Below the pieces are notes generated by a model, which made no database searches, had not been told where the DNA came from, and saw nothing but the letters and a program-made list of their open reading frames with translations. 64,000 bases of DNA. Source: Flavobacteriaceae bacterium GF1. Lineage in GTDB: Bacteria; Bacteroidota; Bacteroidia; Flavobacteriales; Flavobacteriaceae. The DNA is taken from the NCBI GenBank assembly GCA_009797885.1, contig WNKP01000001.1:682001-746000 (forward strand), read 5' to 3'. Below, in pieces: positions 27,357 through 36,547 of this stretch; position 1 is the stretch's first letter; each line of letters starts with the position of its first letter. The translations under genes were made by a program, and so were the position numbers.

Positions 27357-27881
27357 TTATTCCTGAATGAACTGTAGGTCGATGACCAATTTTACCTGTT
27401 CGGCAACCACAACGCTTCCCGCTTCGGTAACCGCACTCCAGGCAAGGCCAAAATCCTTTCGGTTCAACGTGCCGGTAATTTCAAATCCTGCTTTGGTTTG
27501 GCCGTAAGGGTCAACCGCTATGCCATTAAATTCCACATTCAATGCAATGCTTTTGGTGATATCACGAATGGTCAGATCGCCAATCATTTTTTCACCGTCA
27601 AAGGCCGTTGAGGTAAAGGTCATTTCGGGATACGCCTCCGCATTGAAAAAGTCATTTGACCTTAAGTGGTTATCCCTATCGGCATTTTTGGTGTTGATGC
27701 TCCCTACGGTTGCCACGAAATCAAATTCCGCATCCTTAAAATCATCCGATGCCGTGGTCACGGTGGCATTAAAATCCTCAAAGTGGCCCGTAACCGTCGA
27801 AATCATCATGTGTTTTACCTTAAACCCAATCTCCGAGTGGGCGGTATCTAAATTCCATTTTGTTTTTACTACTGTTTCCAT
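27357..27881 (-). CDS. YceI-family lipocalin-like protein
   Basis: 174 aa, all of it a YceI domain (TKWNLDTAHSEIGFKVKHMM at the N-terminus, LNRKDFGLAWSAVTEAG near the end). YceI proteins are eight-stranded barrels that bind polyisoprenoid chains such as quinone tails. No signal peptide is visible, so this copy is likely cytosolic, unlike the E. coli one. It has its own terminator and is next to both the tyrosinase operon and the amidohydrolase. Confidence 0.93.
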   Translation of the reverse strand: METVVKTKWNLDTAHSEIGFKVKHMMISTVTGHFEDFNATVTTASDDFKDAEFDFVATVGSINTKNADRDNHLRSNDFFNAEAYPEMTFTSTAFDGEKMIGDLTIRDITKSIALNVEFNGIAVDPYGQTKAGFEITGTLNRKDFGLAWSAVTEAGSVVVAEQVKLVIDLQFIQE

Positions 27882-27921
27882 AGTATGTGATTTTTATAAA
27901 TTGTTGTTTTAAAGAATTTGT

Positions 27922-29757
27922 TTAACTCAAATACAGTTTTCTAAAGTCCCCTGTACGATATAGTGGAGACCAATCTGGCGCAACATCGGGTAGGGGTGCC
28001 GGTGCATACCTTTCAAAAGCATCATATGCGTGCACTACAGTACCCCCAACAGCGGTTAACTTGGCATGGGTTCGGGGTATCAAGGCATCCGGCACTTCCA
28101 TGACATCCTGGTTGAGGATGGTAAAATCGGCCAATTGCCCTTCTTTAATGGCACCTTTACGCCCTGCATCCCCAGTAAACCATGCAGATCCTGTTGTCCA
28201 TAATTTGATGGCTTCCTCCCTGGTCAGAATATTATCTTCCCCATACATCTGTCTTCCTCCCCTGGATTGCCCTGTGGCCAACCAATGGATTGAGTACCAT
28301 GGATTGTATGAACTAACACGTGTGGCATCGGTTCCCCCACCAACGGGAATGCCCATTTTCAACATCTTTTTGATCGGTGGGGTTTGCGCTAATTTGGCTG
28401 CTCCATATCTTTTGACGAAGTCTTCGGCCTGATAAGCAATTCTGTTTTGAATGGCCACGCCCATGTTGAGTTTGGCAATACGTTCCAGCGTTTTTTCAGA
28501 AAAGGTTTCACCATGATCTATAAAGGTGCCCTTTGGAAGCTTACCATCACCGGCTGCGGCAACCTCTTCGTAAATATCCAATAGGATCTCTGCCGATTCG
28601 TTGTATGTGATATGTTGTCTCCAAGGCCAATTGTTCTCGGCCAATAGTTTATAAATAGGCATCGCCACCTCTTTAACATTGGATTCCAGATTAGGACGTT
28701 CTTGGGCAAAAATTTCATAATCATAGGCTGCCCATGCAATATTTTCACCACCACCAATGAATCGGTACATATCATCACCATCACCCGGTTTGATCATCCC
28801 TATCCACTTTTTATAGTCCTCATATTCACGTCCTCCAACTTGTGGAAAAGTGTGGATACCAACCCTTACGGTAGACAACCCTTGTTTATGAACATCACCT
28901 ATAACGTCATACGCATCAGGATACTGCATACCACCACCGCCGGCATCGGAAATGGAGGTTAGGCCCAATACATTCATTTCATTCATAAAATGACGGGTCC
29001 CCAGTATTTGTTGTTCCTTAGATTTTGCAGGTAGTTTGGTCAATGTTTTATACATGATCAAGCCAGAAGGAGCCGCTGTAATGATACCCGTGGCCCTACC
29101 ATACCTGTCCTTTTCTATCCTTCCTTTGTAGTAGAGGTCAATGGGTTCATTATCATAGTTGAGGACTTCAACGGCCTTTTTGTTCAGCATGCCGTGGGCA
29201 TAGAGGTAAAAAATGTAAACCGGATGGTTAGGGGCCACCTTATTTATTTCCTCTAAGGTCGGCATGCGTTTTTCTTTGAATTGCTCCCATGAAAAACCGC
29301 CAACCACTCTTATCCACTGTCCTTTTGGTGTATGTTTGACCTCTTCGGCGAGCATGGCCAAGGCTTCCTCTACGGAAGTCACCCAATCCCATCGCAACTC
29401 CAGACCATAATGCAATCCTTCACGAACACCATGGGTGTGCGAATCATTTAAACCTGGTATTACCCTATGGCTCTTTGCATCAATAACTTTGGTCTTTCGC
29501 CCTATGAGTTCAGAGACGGCGTTATTGGAACCAACCCTGTAGTAGACCCCGTCTTTAATGGCAAATGCTTCTGCAGAAGGGGTGTTGGGATCTATAGTGG
29601 TTACTTTGGCATTTCTTACCACCAAATCCGCAGACCCTTTGATCTGGGAAAATCCATTTCCAAGCAAAGAGGGCATAACGAGGGTAGAAGCTCCGGCAGC
29701 GAGCGATCCTTTAAGAAAGTTCCTGCGATCGATATAGTTTTTATTCAATTTTTCCAT
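27922..29757 (-). CDS. Tat-exported amidohydrolase (YtcJ-like)
   Basis: 611 aa. The N-terminus carries a twin-arginine leader (DRRNFLKGSLAAGAST, about 11-26). The metal-dependent hydrolase core starts with the HxH motif in GLNDSHTHGVREG, continues with a GTFIDHGETFS histidine and ends with the GGTDATRVSSYNPW and GQLADFTILNQD blocks typical of amidohydrolase family 3 enzymes such as YtcJ. Substrates of periplasmic members are mostly unknown N-acyl or imide compounds. It is followed by YceI and preceded by the isochorismatase-like gene on the same strand. Confidence 0.88.
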   Translation of the reverse strand: MEKLNKNYIDRRNFLKGSLAAGASTLVMPSLLGNGFSQIKGSADLVVRNAKVTTIDPNTPSAEAFAIKDGVYYRVGSNNAVSELIGRKTKVIDAKSHRVIPGLNDSHTHGVREGLHYGLELRWDWVTSVEEALAMLAEEVKHTPKGQWIRVVGGFSWEQFKEKRMPTLEEINKVAPNHPVYIFYLYAHGMLNKKAVEVLNYDNEPIDLYYKGRIEKDRYGRATGIITAAPSGLIMYKTLTKLPAKSKEQQILGTRHFMNEMNVLGLTSISDAGGGGMQYPDAYDVIGDVHKQGLSTVRVGIHTFPQVGGREYEDYKKWIGMIKPGDGDDMYRFIGGGENIAWAAYDYEIFAQERPNLESNVKEVAMPIYKLLAENNWPWRQHITYNESAEILLDIYEEVAAAGDGKLPKGTFIDHGETFSEKTLERIAKLNMGVAIQNRIAYQAEDFVKRYGAAKLAQTPPIKKMLKMGIPVGGGTDATRVSSYNPWYSIHWLATGQSRGGRQMYGEDNILTREEAIKLWTTGSAWFTGDAGRKGAIKEGQLADFTILNQDVMEVPDALIPRTHAKLTAVGGTVVHAYDAFERYAPAPLPDVAPDWSPLYRTGDFRKLYLS

Positions 29758-29840
29758 GGTGTTTTTTGATAATTGTTACGGTGAATGCAAGTGTTCGTTA
29801 GAGTGATTTTTGTATAGCTATTTCACGGCGAATTAAATTC

Positions 29841-29873
29841 ACCCGCTATCGACCTAATTTTGCAACAGCGGGT
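29841..29873 (-). terminator. Weak terminator-like hairpin after the isochorismatase-like gene
   Basis: ACCCGCT and AGCGGGT pair across a 19-base loop just after the stop at 29881. Only a short T-rich tail follows on the minus strand, so function is uncertain. Confidence 0.4.
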
Positions 29874-29880
29874 TTCATTT

Positions 29881-30630
29881 TTAATGATTGCCTTCGCCTT
29901 CTTTGGCCCATTTTTGCATGGTCTTGATGTAGTCAATACCCAAACCATAGGCCCCACCATATCTTTTGGCAAGCTCGTTCACCTGTACATATTGATCGGA
30001 GCGCGCCCAATCCCTGTAGATTTCCAACATATATTGCATTGAGGTCATGGGAATGACTCCGGCCTGGATCATTCTTGCCATGGCCATGTCATGTGCTTCC
30101 TGTGATACGGCTCCAGAGGCATCGGAGATAACATATACTTCGTAACCATCTTCAAGAGCCGACAAGGCAGCAAGATTGATACATACTTCCGTCCAAAGAC
30201 CGGCCATTACGAGCTTTTTCTTTCCAGTAGCTTCAACGGCCTTCACAAAATTCTTGTCTTCCCAAGAGTTCATGGTTGTTCTATCGATGTAGGTGGACTC
30301 GTCGGGGTAGTACTCCCTGATTTCCGGGAAAATCGGGCCCGAAAACTGTTTTTCGGCCACTGTGGTAATAATCGTGGGCACTTCAAAAAGTTTTGATGCG
30401 CCGGCAAGTAATCCGGCATTGTTGCGCAATTCCTCAATAGGCTGCGACTCCACGGCAAAAGCCATTTGACCTTCATGATCGATTAGTAGCAAGGCGTGGT
30501 TTCCCGGATGTAATACTTGCTCCGCTGCATTTGCCGGATCATTTACTGGATTTGGGGCATATTGCGTCCATTGTCCAAAGGTTTGGGCACTTACAAATAG
30601 TGCTAACATGAATACATTAAAGGTTCTCAT
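29881..30630 (-). CDS. Exported cysteine hydrolase, isochorismatase fold
   Basis: 249 aa from the ATG at 30630, which starts a signal peptide (RTFNVFMLALFVSAQTFGQ); an ATG 7 codons earlier is also possible. The isochorismatase-like core shows the catalytic Asp in LLIDHEGQMAF and the nucleophilic Cys in LVMAGLWTEVCINLAAL; the ISDASGAVSQEAHDMAMARM block follows. Such hydrolases cleave amides or vinyl ethers (nicotinamidase, N-carbamoyl and isochorismate hydrolases). A YcaC-like subgroup is the closest fit. The signal peptide is unusual for the fold. It lies between the pirin and amidohydrolase genes. Confidence 0.85.
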   Translation of the reverse strand: MRTFNVFMLALFVSAQTFGQWTQYAPNPVNDPANAAEQVLHPGNHALLLIDHEGQMAFAVESQPIEELRNNAGLLAGASKLFEVPTIITTVAEKQFSGPIFPEIREYYPDESTYIDRTTMNSWEDKNFVKAVEATGKKKLVMAGLWTEVCINLAALSALEDGYEVYVISDASGAVSQEAHDMAMARMIQAGVIPMTSMQYMLEIYRDWARSDQYVQVNELAKRYGGAYGLGIDYIKTMQKWAKEGEGNH

Positions 30631-30860
30631 TTCAAGTTTAATTAGTGTCATTTTTGACTGTTATACATATTTTAAATTTTCTTTTTCGGTCCTTAAGCTG
30701 TCTTGTGCGAAGGAGTTGGTGTAAACCTTCTCCTTAAGCGATTGTACAGTCCTAAGTTTTGTCTTGTTTCAGTACAGTTGAATTCCCTGCAGGCTTCCAT
30801 CAATCGAATGGTTCCCATTTTTAATCCTTTCTGGTTATAGGGTCACTGTTCAACTCTTTT

Positions 30861-31736
30861 TTAAAGGTCCATGGGGACCTCCATCAGCAACAACTCGGTG
30901 TTGGCATCGGCTGAGATTTCCAGATTTTCGATATCCCAGAGTCCAAAGCCGTCCCTTTTTTCCAGTTGTTGGCCATTGATGGTCACTTTCCCTTCAAGGA
31001 CAAAGGCATATACCCCATTGTTTTTGGCATCGTTCACTTGATAATTCAATGAGTTGCCTTCTTCCAGGGAAGTCATATGGAACCATGCGTTTTGGTGTAT
31101 CCATACCCCGGCATCATCCGCATTGGGGGAAAGAATCTGTTGTAACGTATTTTTTCTGTCCTCCAGATTAAGGGTAATCTGGTCATATCGTGGTTCAACT
31201 CCCTGTTTATTGGGGACTACCCAGATTTGGAGGAATTTTACCTCTTTGTTCTTATTGGCGTTGTACTCGCTGTGGAGGATCCCGGTTCCGGCACTCATCA
31301 CTTGTACATCGCCCTGTTTAATGATCGCGGAAGTTCCCATACTGTCCTTGTGTTCCAAATCGCCTTCTAGGGGAATGGAAATGATTTCCATATTGTTGTG
31401 TGGATGGGTACCAAAACCCATTCCTGCGGAGACCACGTCATCATTCAATACCCGAAGTACGCCGAAATTCATTCTCTCGGGATTGTAGTAGTTGGCAAAA
31501 CTGAACGAGTGATGGGACTTTAACCAACCATGGTTGGCCTTACCTCTGGTATCTGCCTTATGTAATACGGTAGTTGCTGTTTTTGTTTCCATTGTTTTAA
31601 TGTGATTAAATCCTATTTGTTTGACATTTGTTCCATGATCCGAAGAAGGGCCCGAGGCCTTGAGATAATTGCCCACTCCCAGTGCGGCTAAAATCCCTCC
31701 CCAAGACAACTGTTGTAAAAAATCCTTTCGTTTCAC
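30861..31736 (-). CDS. Pirin-family protein with N-terminal leader
   Basis: 291 aa from a GTG at 31736. Residues from about 49 on (METKTATTVLHKADTRGK) are a normal bicupin pirin, with the metal ligands in FGTHPHNNMEII and the late GILHSEYN block. Pirins are Fe-binding proteins; many bacterial ones are quercetinases. The first 48 residues (KRKDFLQQLSWGGILAALG) look like a Tat-type leader, so the protein may be exported; if the ATG at 31592 is used instead it is cytosolic. A sigma-54 promoter motif lies 31-46 bp before the GTG, which supports the longer form. Confidence 0.85.
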   Translation of the reverse strand: MKRKDFLQQLSWGGILAALGVGNYLKASGPSSDHGTNVKQIGFNHIKTMETKTATTVLHKADTRGKANHGWLKSHHSFSFANYYNPERMNFGVLRVLNDDVVSAGMGFGTHPHNNMEIISIPLEGDLEHKDSMGTSAIIKQGDVQVMSAGTGILHSEYNANKNKEVKFLQIWVVPNKQGVEPRYDQITLNLEDRKNTLQQILSPNADDAGVWIHQNAWFHMTSLEEGNSLNYQVNDAKNNGVYAFVLEGKVTINGQQLEKRDGFGLWDIENLEISADANTELLLMEVPMDL

Positions 31737-31766
31737 GTTTTAGTTTTTTTTTGATTCCATACTATA

Positions 31767-31782
31767 GGCCAATGTTGTGCCA
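31767..31782 (-). promoter_or_regulatory. Sigma-54 (-24/-12) promoter of the pirin gene
   Basis: On the minus strand TGGCACAACATTGGCC matches the sigma-54 consensus TGGCACRNNNNTTGCW at 14 of 16 positions by eye, with the invariant GG and GC exactly 10 bases apart. It would start transcription about 20 bases before the pirin GTG. The divergent neighbouring gene encodes a sigma-54 activator. Confidence 0.7.
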
Positions 31783-31909
31783 AAAATGTATCTAACTGAA
31801 TTACAGTGTTTTAAAAGAATCTGCAGAATTAAATTTTTACCCCTAATTGTAGACTTTTCTGTTATATGAGAAATATTATGTTTATTTTAACAGCAAAAAC
31901 TTTAAACAA

Positions 31910-34036
31910 ATGAGTGGGGATATTCCTTTTCAGGTGTTCAGGGAGCAATTTTTTAAGAACCTTCCTTATAAAATTATGTGGATGGATGAGTCCGGCAAGA
32001 TCATTTATGCCAACAGTAAATTTTTAAAGCGTTTGGGCTATACCCGAAAAGAGGTTGAAAAGCTTAGCATATTTGATATAAATCCCACCTCCACGCAGGA
32101 AAGTTGGCAAATCCACTGGCAAAAAGTACGTGAGGAGGGGGTGTATAGCTTTAAGGCCGTCCATCAAACCAAAAAGGGTGAATTCTACGATGTGGAGGTC
32201 TCTTCCCATTTTTTCTCAAATAATGGAAAAGAAATCATAGCCGCCATTGTCAATGACATTTCCGAATCAAGCTTTTACAAAAATCTATTGAACCATGCCG
32301 AACGGATGGCCAATGTTGGAGGATGGAAATTGAACCTACAGGACGGTTCCATAGTCGTTACCAAACAGGCTTTGGAGATTTTTGAAACCGATAACAAAGA
32401 AGACCTCCTACCCGGAAAAGTGATCCATTTGTTCCAGGAATCGGAGGAACTCAAAACCCTATTGAGCAAAGCCATACGTAACGGCGCCTCTTATGATGTG
32501 GTCCTGACCATTAATGGTGTTGCCGGGCATTCAAAATACATCCGTTGCGTAACCGAACCCATTGTACAAAAAGATAAGATCGTCAAAATCATTGGCACCT
32601 ATCAAGATGTCACCCCTCAAAAAGAACATGAATTGGGATTAAAACTGTACAAAGAAATCATTGACAACGCCCCGGATTTAATCTACATCTGGGATATCCA
32701 TGGCAAATTATTGCAGTACAACGAGGCCGTTCCCAAAAATCTTGGGTATGCAAAAAGTGAACTTAATGATTTTTATATCTATGATCTGGATGAAAAAATC
32801 ACTCCGGAATGGTGGAGGGAACATTTTATGGAACTGATCGAGAAGAAAGTGTTGAATTTGGATTGGTTGATTACGAGAAAGGACTTCACAAAATTTCCTG
32901 CCAGCATAATCGCAAACCATTTAACGTATCAAGGACAAAACCTGAACTGCGCCATTATTAGGGATGTCACCCAAAAGAACAAAAGGGACAAGGCGCTTTT
33001 TGAGGCCCTGGAAGAAATTAAATCCCTTAAAACACAACTCGAAATTGAAAACGAATACCTGAAGGAGGAAATAAAGCAAGAGGTAAATTTTGACAATATT
33101 ATCTGCCAAAGCGATGAATATCGGGAAGTGCTTGAAAAAGTAAATCAGGTTGCCCCTACGGATACTACCGTTCTTATTACCGGTGAATCCGGGACCGGAA
33201 AGGAGTTATTGGCCCGTGCCGTTCATGACAACAGTCAACGAAAGGAAAAGCCATTGATAAAAGTAAATGCCGCCACATTGCCTTCCGAGCTCATTGAAAG
33301 TGAATTGTTTGGACATAAAAAAGGGGCATTCACCGGGGCAACCGAAAACAAGGTAGGTAAGTTTAGCCTGGCCGATGGGGGAACGATATTTCTGGATGAA
33401 ATTGGCGAGTTGCCGTTGGATTTACAACCGAAATTGTTACGGGTTATCCAAGAAGGTGAATTTGACCTTTTGGGTGGAACAAAAACGGAAAAGGTCAATG
33501 TGAGGATTGTTGCCGCTACCAATCGGAATTTGGAGAAAATGGTCAAGGACGGGAAGTTTCGGGAAGACCTTTTTTATCGCCTGAATGTCTTTCCCATTCA
33601 TAACATTCCGCTTCGTGAACGCAAGGACGACATTCCCTTATTGGCGCAATACTTTTTGAAAAAGTATTCCGCACGGGCCGGTAAATCCTTTAAGCGATTG
33701 AGCAAAAAGACCATCGCCGCTTTGATGAACTACACTTTTCCCGGAAATATCAGGGAGTTGGAGAACCTTATCGAACGTGCCGTCATTATTGAAAACGGCA
33801 CCATTTTGAACCCCGGCACCTGGATTCCGAACGGTAGGACAGCGGAATTCAAGGAAGACTTCAAATCGTTTGAGGCCATGCAGCGGGATTATATCATTAA
33901 AGTATTGGAGAAAACCAATTGGCGGGTCAGTGGCCCAAAAGGTGCTGCGGCCATTTTGGATATGAAGGACAAGACCCTTTTTGCCAAAATGAAACGATTG
34001 GGGATTGAGAAGGAAGTCCGTTTAAAAAAATCCTGA
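31910..34036 (+). CDS. PAS-domain sigma-54-dependent activator (NtrC/Fis type)
   Basis: 708 aa. Three PAS-type domains (about 10-118, 125-235 and 245-350) are followed by a coiled coil, an AAA+ domain (about 395-635) and a Fis-type helix-turn-helix at the C-terminus ([21 protein letters not shown]). Walker A is GESGTGKE (425-432) and the sigma-54-contacting GAFTGA loop is intact (472-477), with the [13 protein letters not shown] Walker B and R-finger blocks after it. There is no receiver domain, so the PAS modules sense a cytosolic signal directly (redox or ligand). Divergent from the pirin gene, whose promoter carries a sigma-54 motif. Confidence 0.94.
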   Translation: MSGDIPFQVFREQFFKNLPYKIMWMDESGKIIYANSKFLKRLGYTRKEVEKLSIFDINPTSTQESWQIHWQKVREEGVYSFKAVHQTKKGEFYDVEVSSHFFSNNGKEIIAAIVNDISESSFYKNLLNHAERMANVGGWKLNLQDGSIVVTKQALEIFETDNKEDLLPGKVIHLFQESEELKTLLSKAIRNGASYDVVLTINGVAGHSKYIRCVTEPIVQKDKIVKIIGTYQDVTPQKEHELGLKLYKEIIDNAPDLIYIWDIHGKLLQYNEAVPKNLGYAKSELNDFYIYDLDEKITPEWWREHFMELIEKKVLNLDWLITRKDFTKFPASIIANHLTYQGQNLNCAIIRDVTQKNKRDKALFEALEEIKSLKTQLEIENEYLKEEIKQEVNFDNIICQSDEYREVLEKVNQVAPTDTTVLITGESGTGKELLARAVHDNSQRKEKPLIKVNAATLPSELIESELFGHKKGAFTGATENKVGKFSLADGGTIFLDEIGELPLDLQPKLLRVIQEGEFDLLGGTKTEKVNVRIVAATNRNLEKMVKDGKFREDLFYRLNVFPIHNIPLRERKDDIPLLAQYFLKKYSARAGKSFKRLSKKTIAALMNYTFPGNIRELENLIERAVIIENGTILNPGTWIPNGRTAEFKEDFKSFEAMQRDYIIKVLEKTNWRVSGPKGAAAILDMKDKTLFAKMKRLGIEKEVRLKKS

Positions 34037-34080
34037 TCATAGCATTCAATATCCGAAAACACATCGAATTTCCTTTTGTC

Positions 34081-34674
34081 CTAATTTTCATCAACATCCT
34101 TTTGTTGTACCAACCCTTTGGTAAGTTCATTTAAGGTCGCTACTTTTTCCTCAAAGCCACCCTTAATGGTTTTCCGATACGCGTTGAGGTTTTTAACCAG
34201 GTCATCCACTTTTTCCGGGAGTACATCTTCAAAAAATTGGCGTAACCTTTTTGCAGTGGTCGGTGACTTTCCATTGGTGGATATGGCTATTTTAACGTTG
34301 CCTTTGGTCACAATACCGCCCATATAAAAATCGCATAAGGGCGGATTGTCCGCAACATTGACCAAAATGGCCCGCTTTCTACAATCATTATAGACCTTTT
34401 CGTTGATTTTGGGAACGTCCGTAGTGGCAATGACAATGTGTTTATTTTTCAGCAAACGTCTCCGGTAGTTGCCCTTGCTCATTGTTACGTTATGCCTTTC
34501 CGCCAGGGCAATTGTTCCTTCCCGATACATCGGTGAAATCATTTCCACCCTTGCGTTTGGACTGGATTTTAATAAAAAAGTCAACTTTTCCTCTGCGACA
34601 TAACCGCCCCCCACAATAAGTACGTTAAGGTCGCTTACCTTTAAAAAGACTGGATAGAGTTCATTCCGTTCCAT
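34081..34674 (-). CDS. Precorrin-2 dehydrogenase/sirohydrochlorin ferrochelatase (Met8-like)
   Basis: 197 aa, the size of Met8p/CysG N-terminal enzymes. The NAD-binding glycine-rich loop is VLIVGGGYVAEEK; NVADNPPLCDFYMGG and GKSPTTAKRLRQFFED are the CysG family blocks. It oxidises precorrin-2 to sirohydrochlorin and inserts iron, giving siroheme for NirB. The upstream methyl transfers are made by the CobA-type enzyme at 40171-40950. Last gene of the nirB operon; its start overlaps the end of the sensor kinase gene by 14 bp. Confidence 0.92.
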   Translation of the reverse strand: MERNELYPVFLKVSDLNVLIVGGGYVAEEKLTFLLKSSPNARVEMISPMYREGTIALAERHNVTMSKGNYRRRLLKNKHIVIATTDVPKINEKVYNDCRKRAILVNVADNPPLCDFYMGGIVTKGNVKIAISTNGKSPTTAKRLRQFFEDVLPEKVDDLVKNLNAYRKTIKGGFEEKVATLNELTKGLVQQKDVDEN

Positions 34675-36538
34675 CGACCATTTCCTTTTCTTGGTTCAAT
34701 CTGTAGTTGATGGTAACCCGGGTTCCTTCGTTGGGTATAGAGTTAAAAAACAATCGCCCGTTGATGTACCCAATGCGTTCTTTCATAAAGAATACGCCCA
34801 TACCCCCTTCGCTATTGTTCTTTGGAGCCCCTTTTAACGTAGTTGGATCAAATCCTTTGCCATCATCATCAATCACAACGCTCAATAAATCATCCGTTAA
34901 ATTCAAGGTGACCAGAATATAATTGGAATCCGCATATTTAATCGCATTATTGACTGCCTCTTGGGTAACGCGATAAATGTTTGTCTCTGCCAGCGAGTCA
35001 AACCGAATGGCATCCTTCACCTTGTTCTCAAATAGGATGTTTTTACCGGTAAGTTTGCTGAGTTCCCGGGTCATTTTTTGCAAGGCAGGGAAAATCCCAT
35101 GGTCATCCAATTCCGGTGGAATAAGGTTGAAGGTGGCGGTTCTAACCCCTTTGATCAGTTCCGAGGCCAACTTCTTTAAATAGGTAATTTTTTCCTCTGT
35201 TTTTCCCTGTTGCTTGGGATCGATGGACTCAATATTGAATTTTAATGCGGTAAGCATTTGCCCAATACCATCATGGATATCTTTGGCAATGCGCTTGCGT
35301 TCCTCTTCTTGTCCCGCTACTATTTGGCTTGCTTGAAGCTGTTTCTGCTGCATAAGATCCTCATAGTTTTGCTTGGTCAATTGTTCAATTTTATCCTGAT
35401 GTTTTTTACGTTCCGTGATGTCTGAGCACAAAATAAGAATGCTCTGCTTCTCACGTGATTGATAAATAGGGATTATGGACATATCCAACCAAATACGGTC
35501 ATTGATCTTTGTGGTTATATCGATTTCCTCTGTGCGGATGTTTTTGCTTCTGGAGCTCAAAATTTCACGTAGGTACTGTTGTTGCCCCTCGTCTTGTGTC
35601 AAAATTTCTGAAAGATGGGCATTCCCTATTGATTTTCGTTCTCCCAATAGGTTTAAAAACTTTTTGCTTATGAATACTACGGTGCCGTCCATGCGTATGC
35701 TTGCAAAAAGCGCTGCGTTATCGATGGCAAAATTGAGTTCCTGAAGTTCCCGAAGGGAGTCTTCCTTCTCCTTGAAGATTTTTTTAATCTTTTTATTATC
35801 CTCTTCGGACTGGATCCGTCCTTGCAATAAATTGGCTATCGTTTCCCGTATCTGAATGGACAGCGGCCTAAAAATGAAAAGCACTTCCAGCAATAATATC
35901 AAAAGCGAAACCCCCAACAAAATATACTCCTTCAACTTCAGTTGCTGTAATTGCTGTTTGCTGATGGCATCATACTCGTTCACGATGGCATCCATTTTTT
36001 GAAGAAACTGTTTCTCGTTGGATAAAATTCTTTGAAGTTGGGGTTCAATATTTGTGGGCTGGGAATCATTTGTTGGGCCAAAAGCTTCCAAAATTTCATT
36101 GGCCGAGGCAACCATGGCCGTATGGTGGGGCGATACATCCTGAAAAAGTGCCAATATCGACGCATTTTCCTCCTTGGGCAACCCAATACTATCATTGCCG
36201 TTTTGTAGCCCTTCATGTGATACTTTCCACACATAAAGTGTGGTTTTTAATTCCTGTAACACCTTTTCCTTTTCGGGCGCTGTCGCCGAAATTGTACTCA
36301 ACTGAAGTGCCTCTTTGACCAATTTTTGGCTATAGGCGCGTTGTCGCCCCGCCACATTAATCACCCGTGAATCATCCAATTGGGAATCCAAATGTTGTTG
36401 GATCAATACTTGGGCGATAATTACCGTTAGGGCAATTGCCGCCAATGCCGTCAAATACCACTTACGAACACGCAGAAACGTTTCCGTATCCAAGCTGCGA
36501 TGTAATCCGTTTGTGTTCTTTTCTTCGGTCTGCTGCAT
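34661..36538 (-). CDS. PilJ-type (NarX-like) sensor histidine kinase
   Basis: 625 aa. A helix at about 28-47, a periplasmic four-helix PilJ-type domain (about 50-200) starting with NVAGRQRAYSQKL, which resembles the nitrate-binding P-box of NarX/NarQ, a second helix (about 205-225), a coiled coil, a PAS domain (about 265-385), a HisKA_3 domain with H422 in IAKDIHDGIG and an HATPase domain. Encoded inside the nitrite reductase operon, it is very likely the nitrate/nitrite sensor. The only unpaired NarL-type regulator nearby is at 46891-47580, in the other arm of the same island. Confidence 0.9.
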   Translation of the reverse strand: MQQTEEKNTNGLHRSLDTETFLRVRKWYLTALAAIALTVIIAQVLIQQHLDSQLDDSRVINVAGRQRAYSQKLVKEALQLSTISATAPEKEKVLQELKTTLYVWKVSHEGLQNGNDSIGLPKEENASILALFQDVSPHHTAMVASANEILEAFGPTNDSQPTNIEPQLQRILSNEKQFLQKMDAIVNEYDAISKQQLQQLKLKEYILLGVSLLILLLEVLFIFRPLSIQIRETIANLLQGRIQSEEDNKKIKKIFKEKEDSLRELQELNFAIDNAALFASIRMDGTVVFISKKFLNLLGERKSIGNAHLSEILTQDEGQQQYLREILSSRSKNIRTEEIDITTKINDRIWLDMSIIPIYQSREKQSILILCSDITERKKHQDKIEQLTKQNYEDLMQQKQLQASQIVAGQEEERKRIAKDIHDGIGQMLTALKFNIESIDPKQQGKTEEKITYLKKLASELIKGVRTATFNLIPPELDDHGIFPALQKMTRELSKLTGKNILFENKVKDAIRFDSLAETNIYRVTQEAVNNAIKYADSNYILVTLNLTDDLLSVVIDDDGKGFDPTTLKGAPKNNSEGGMGVFFMKERIGYINGRLFFNSIPNEGTRVTINYRLNQEKEMVDGTE

Positions 36539-36547
36539 GGCAATGAG

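Noticed and set aside
30690-30760. CCTTAAGC repeats and an AAGGAG/CTCCTT hairpin before the isochorismatase-like gene
   Set aside because: Suggestive of an activator site, but no sigma-54 motif with GG-N10-GC spacing lies between it and the gene, so no function can be supported.
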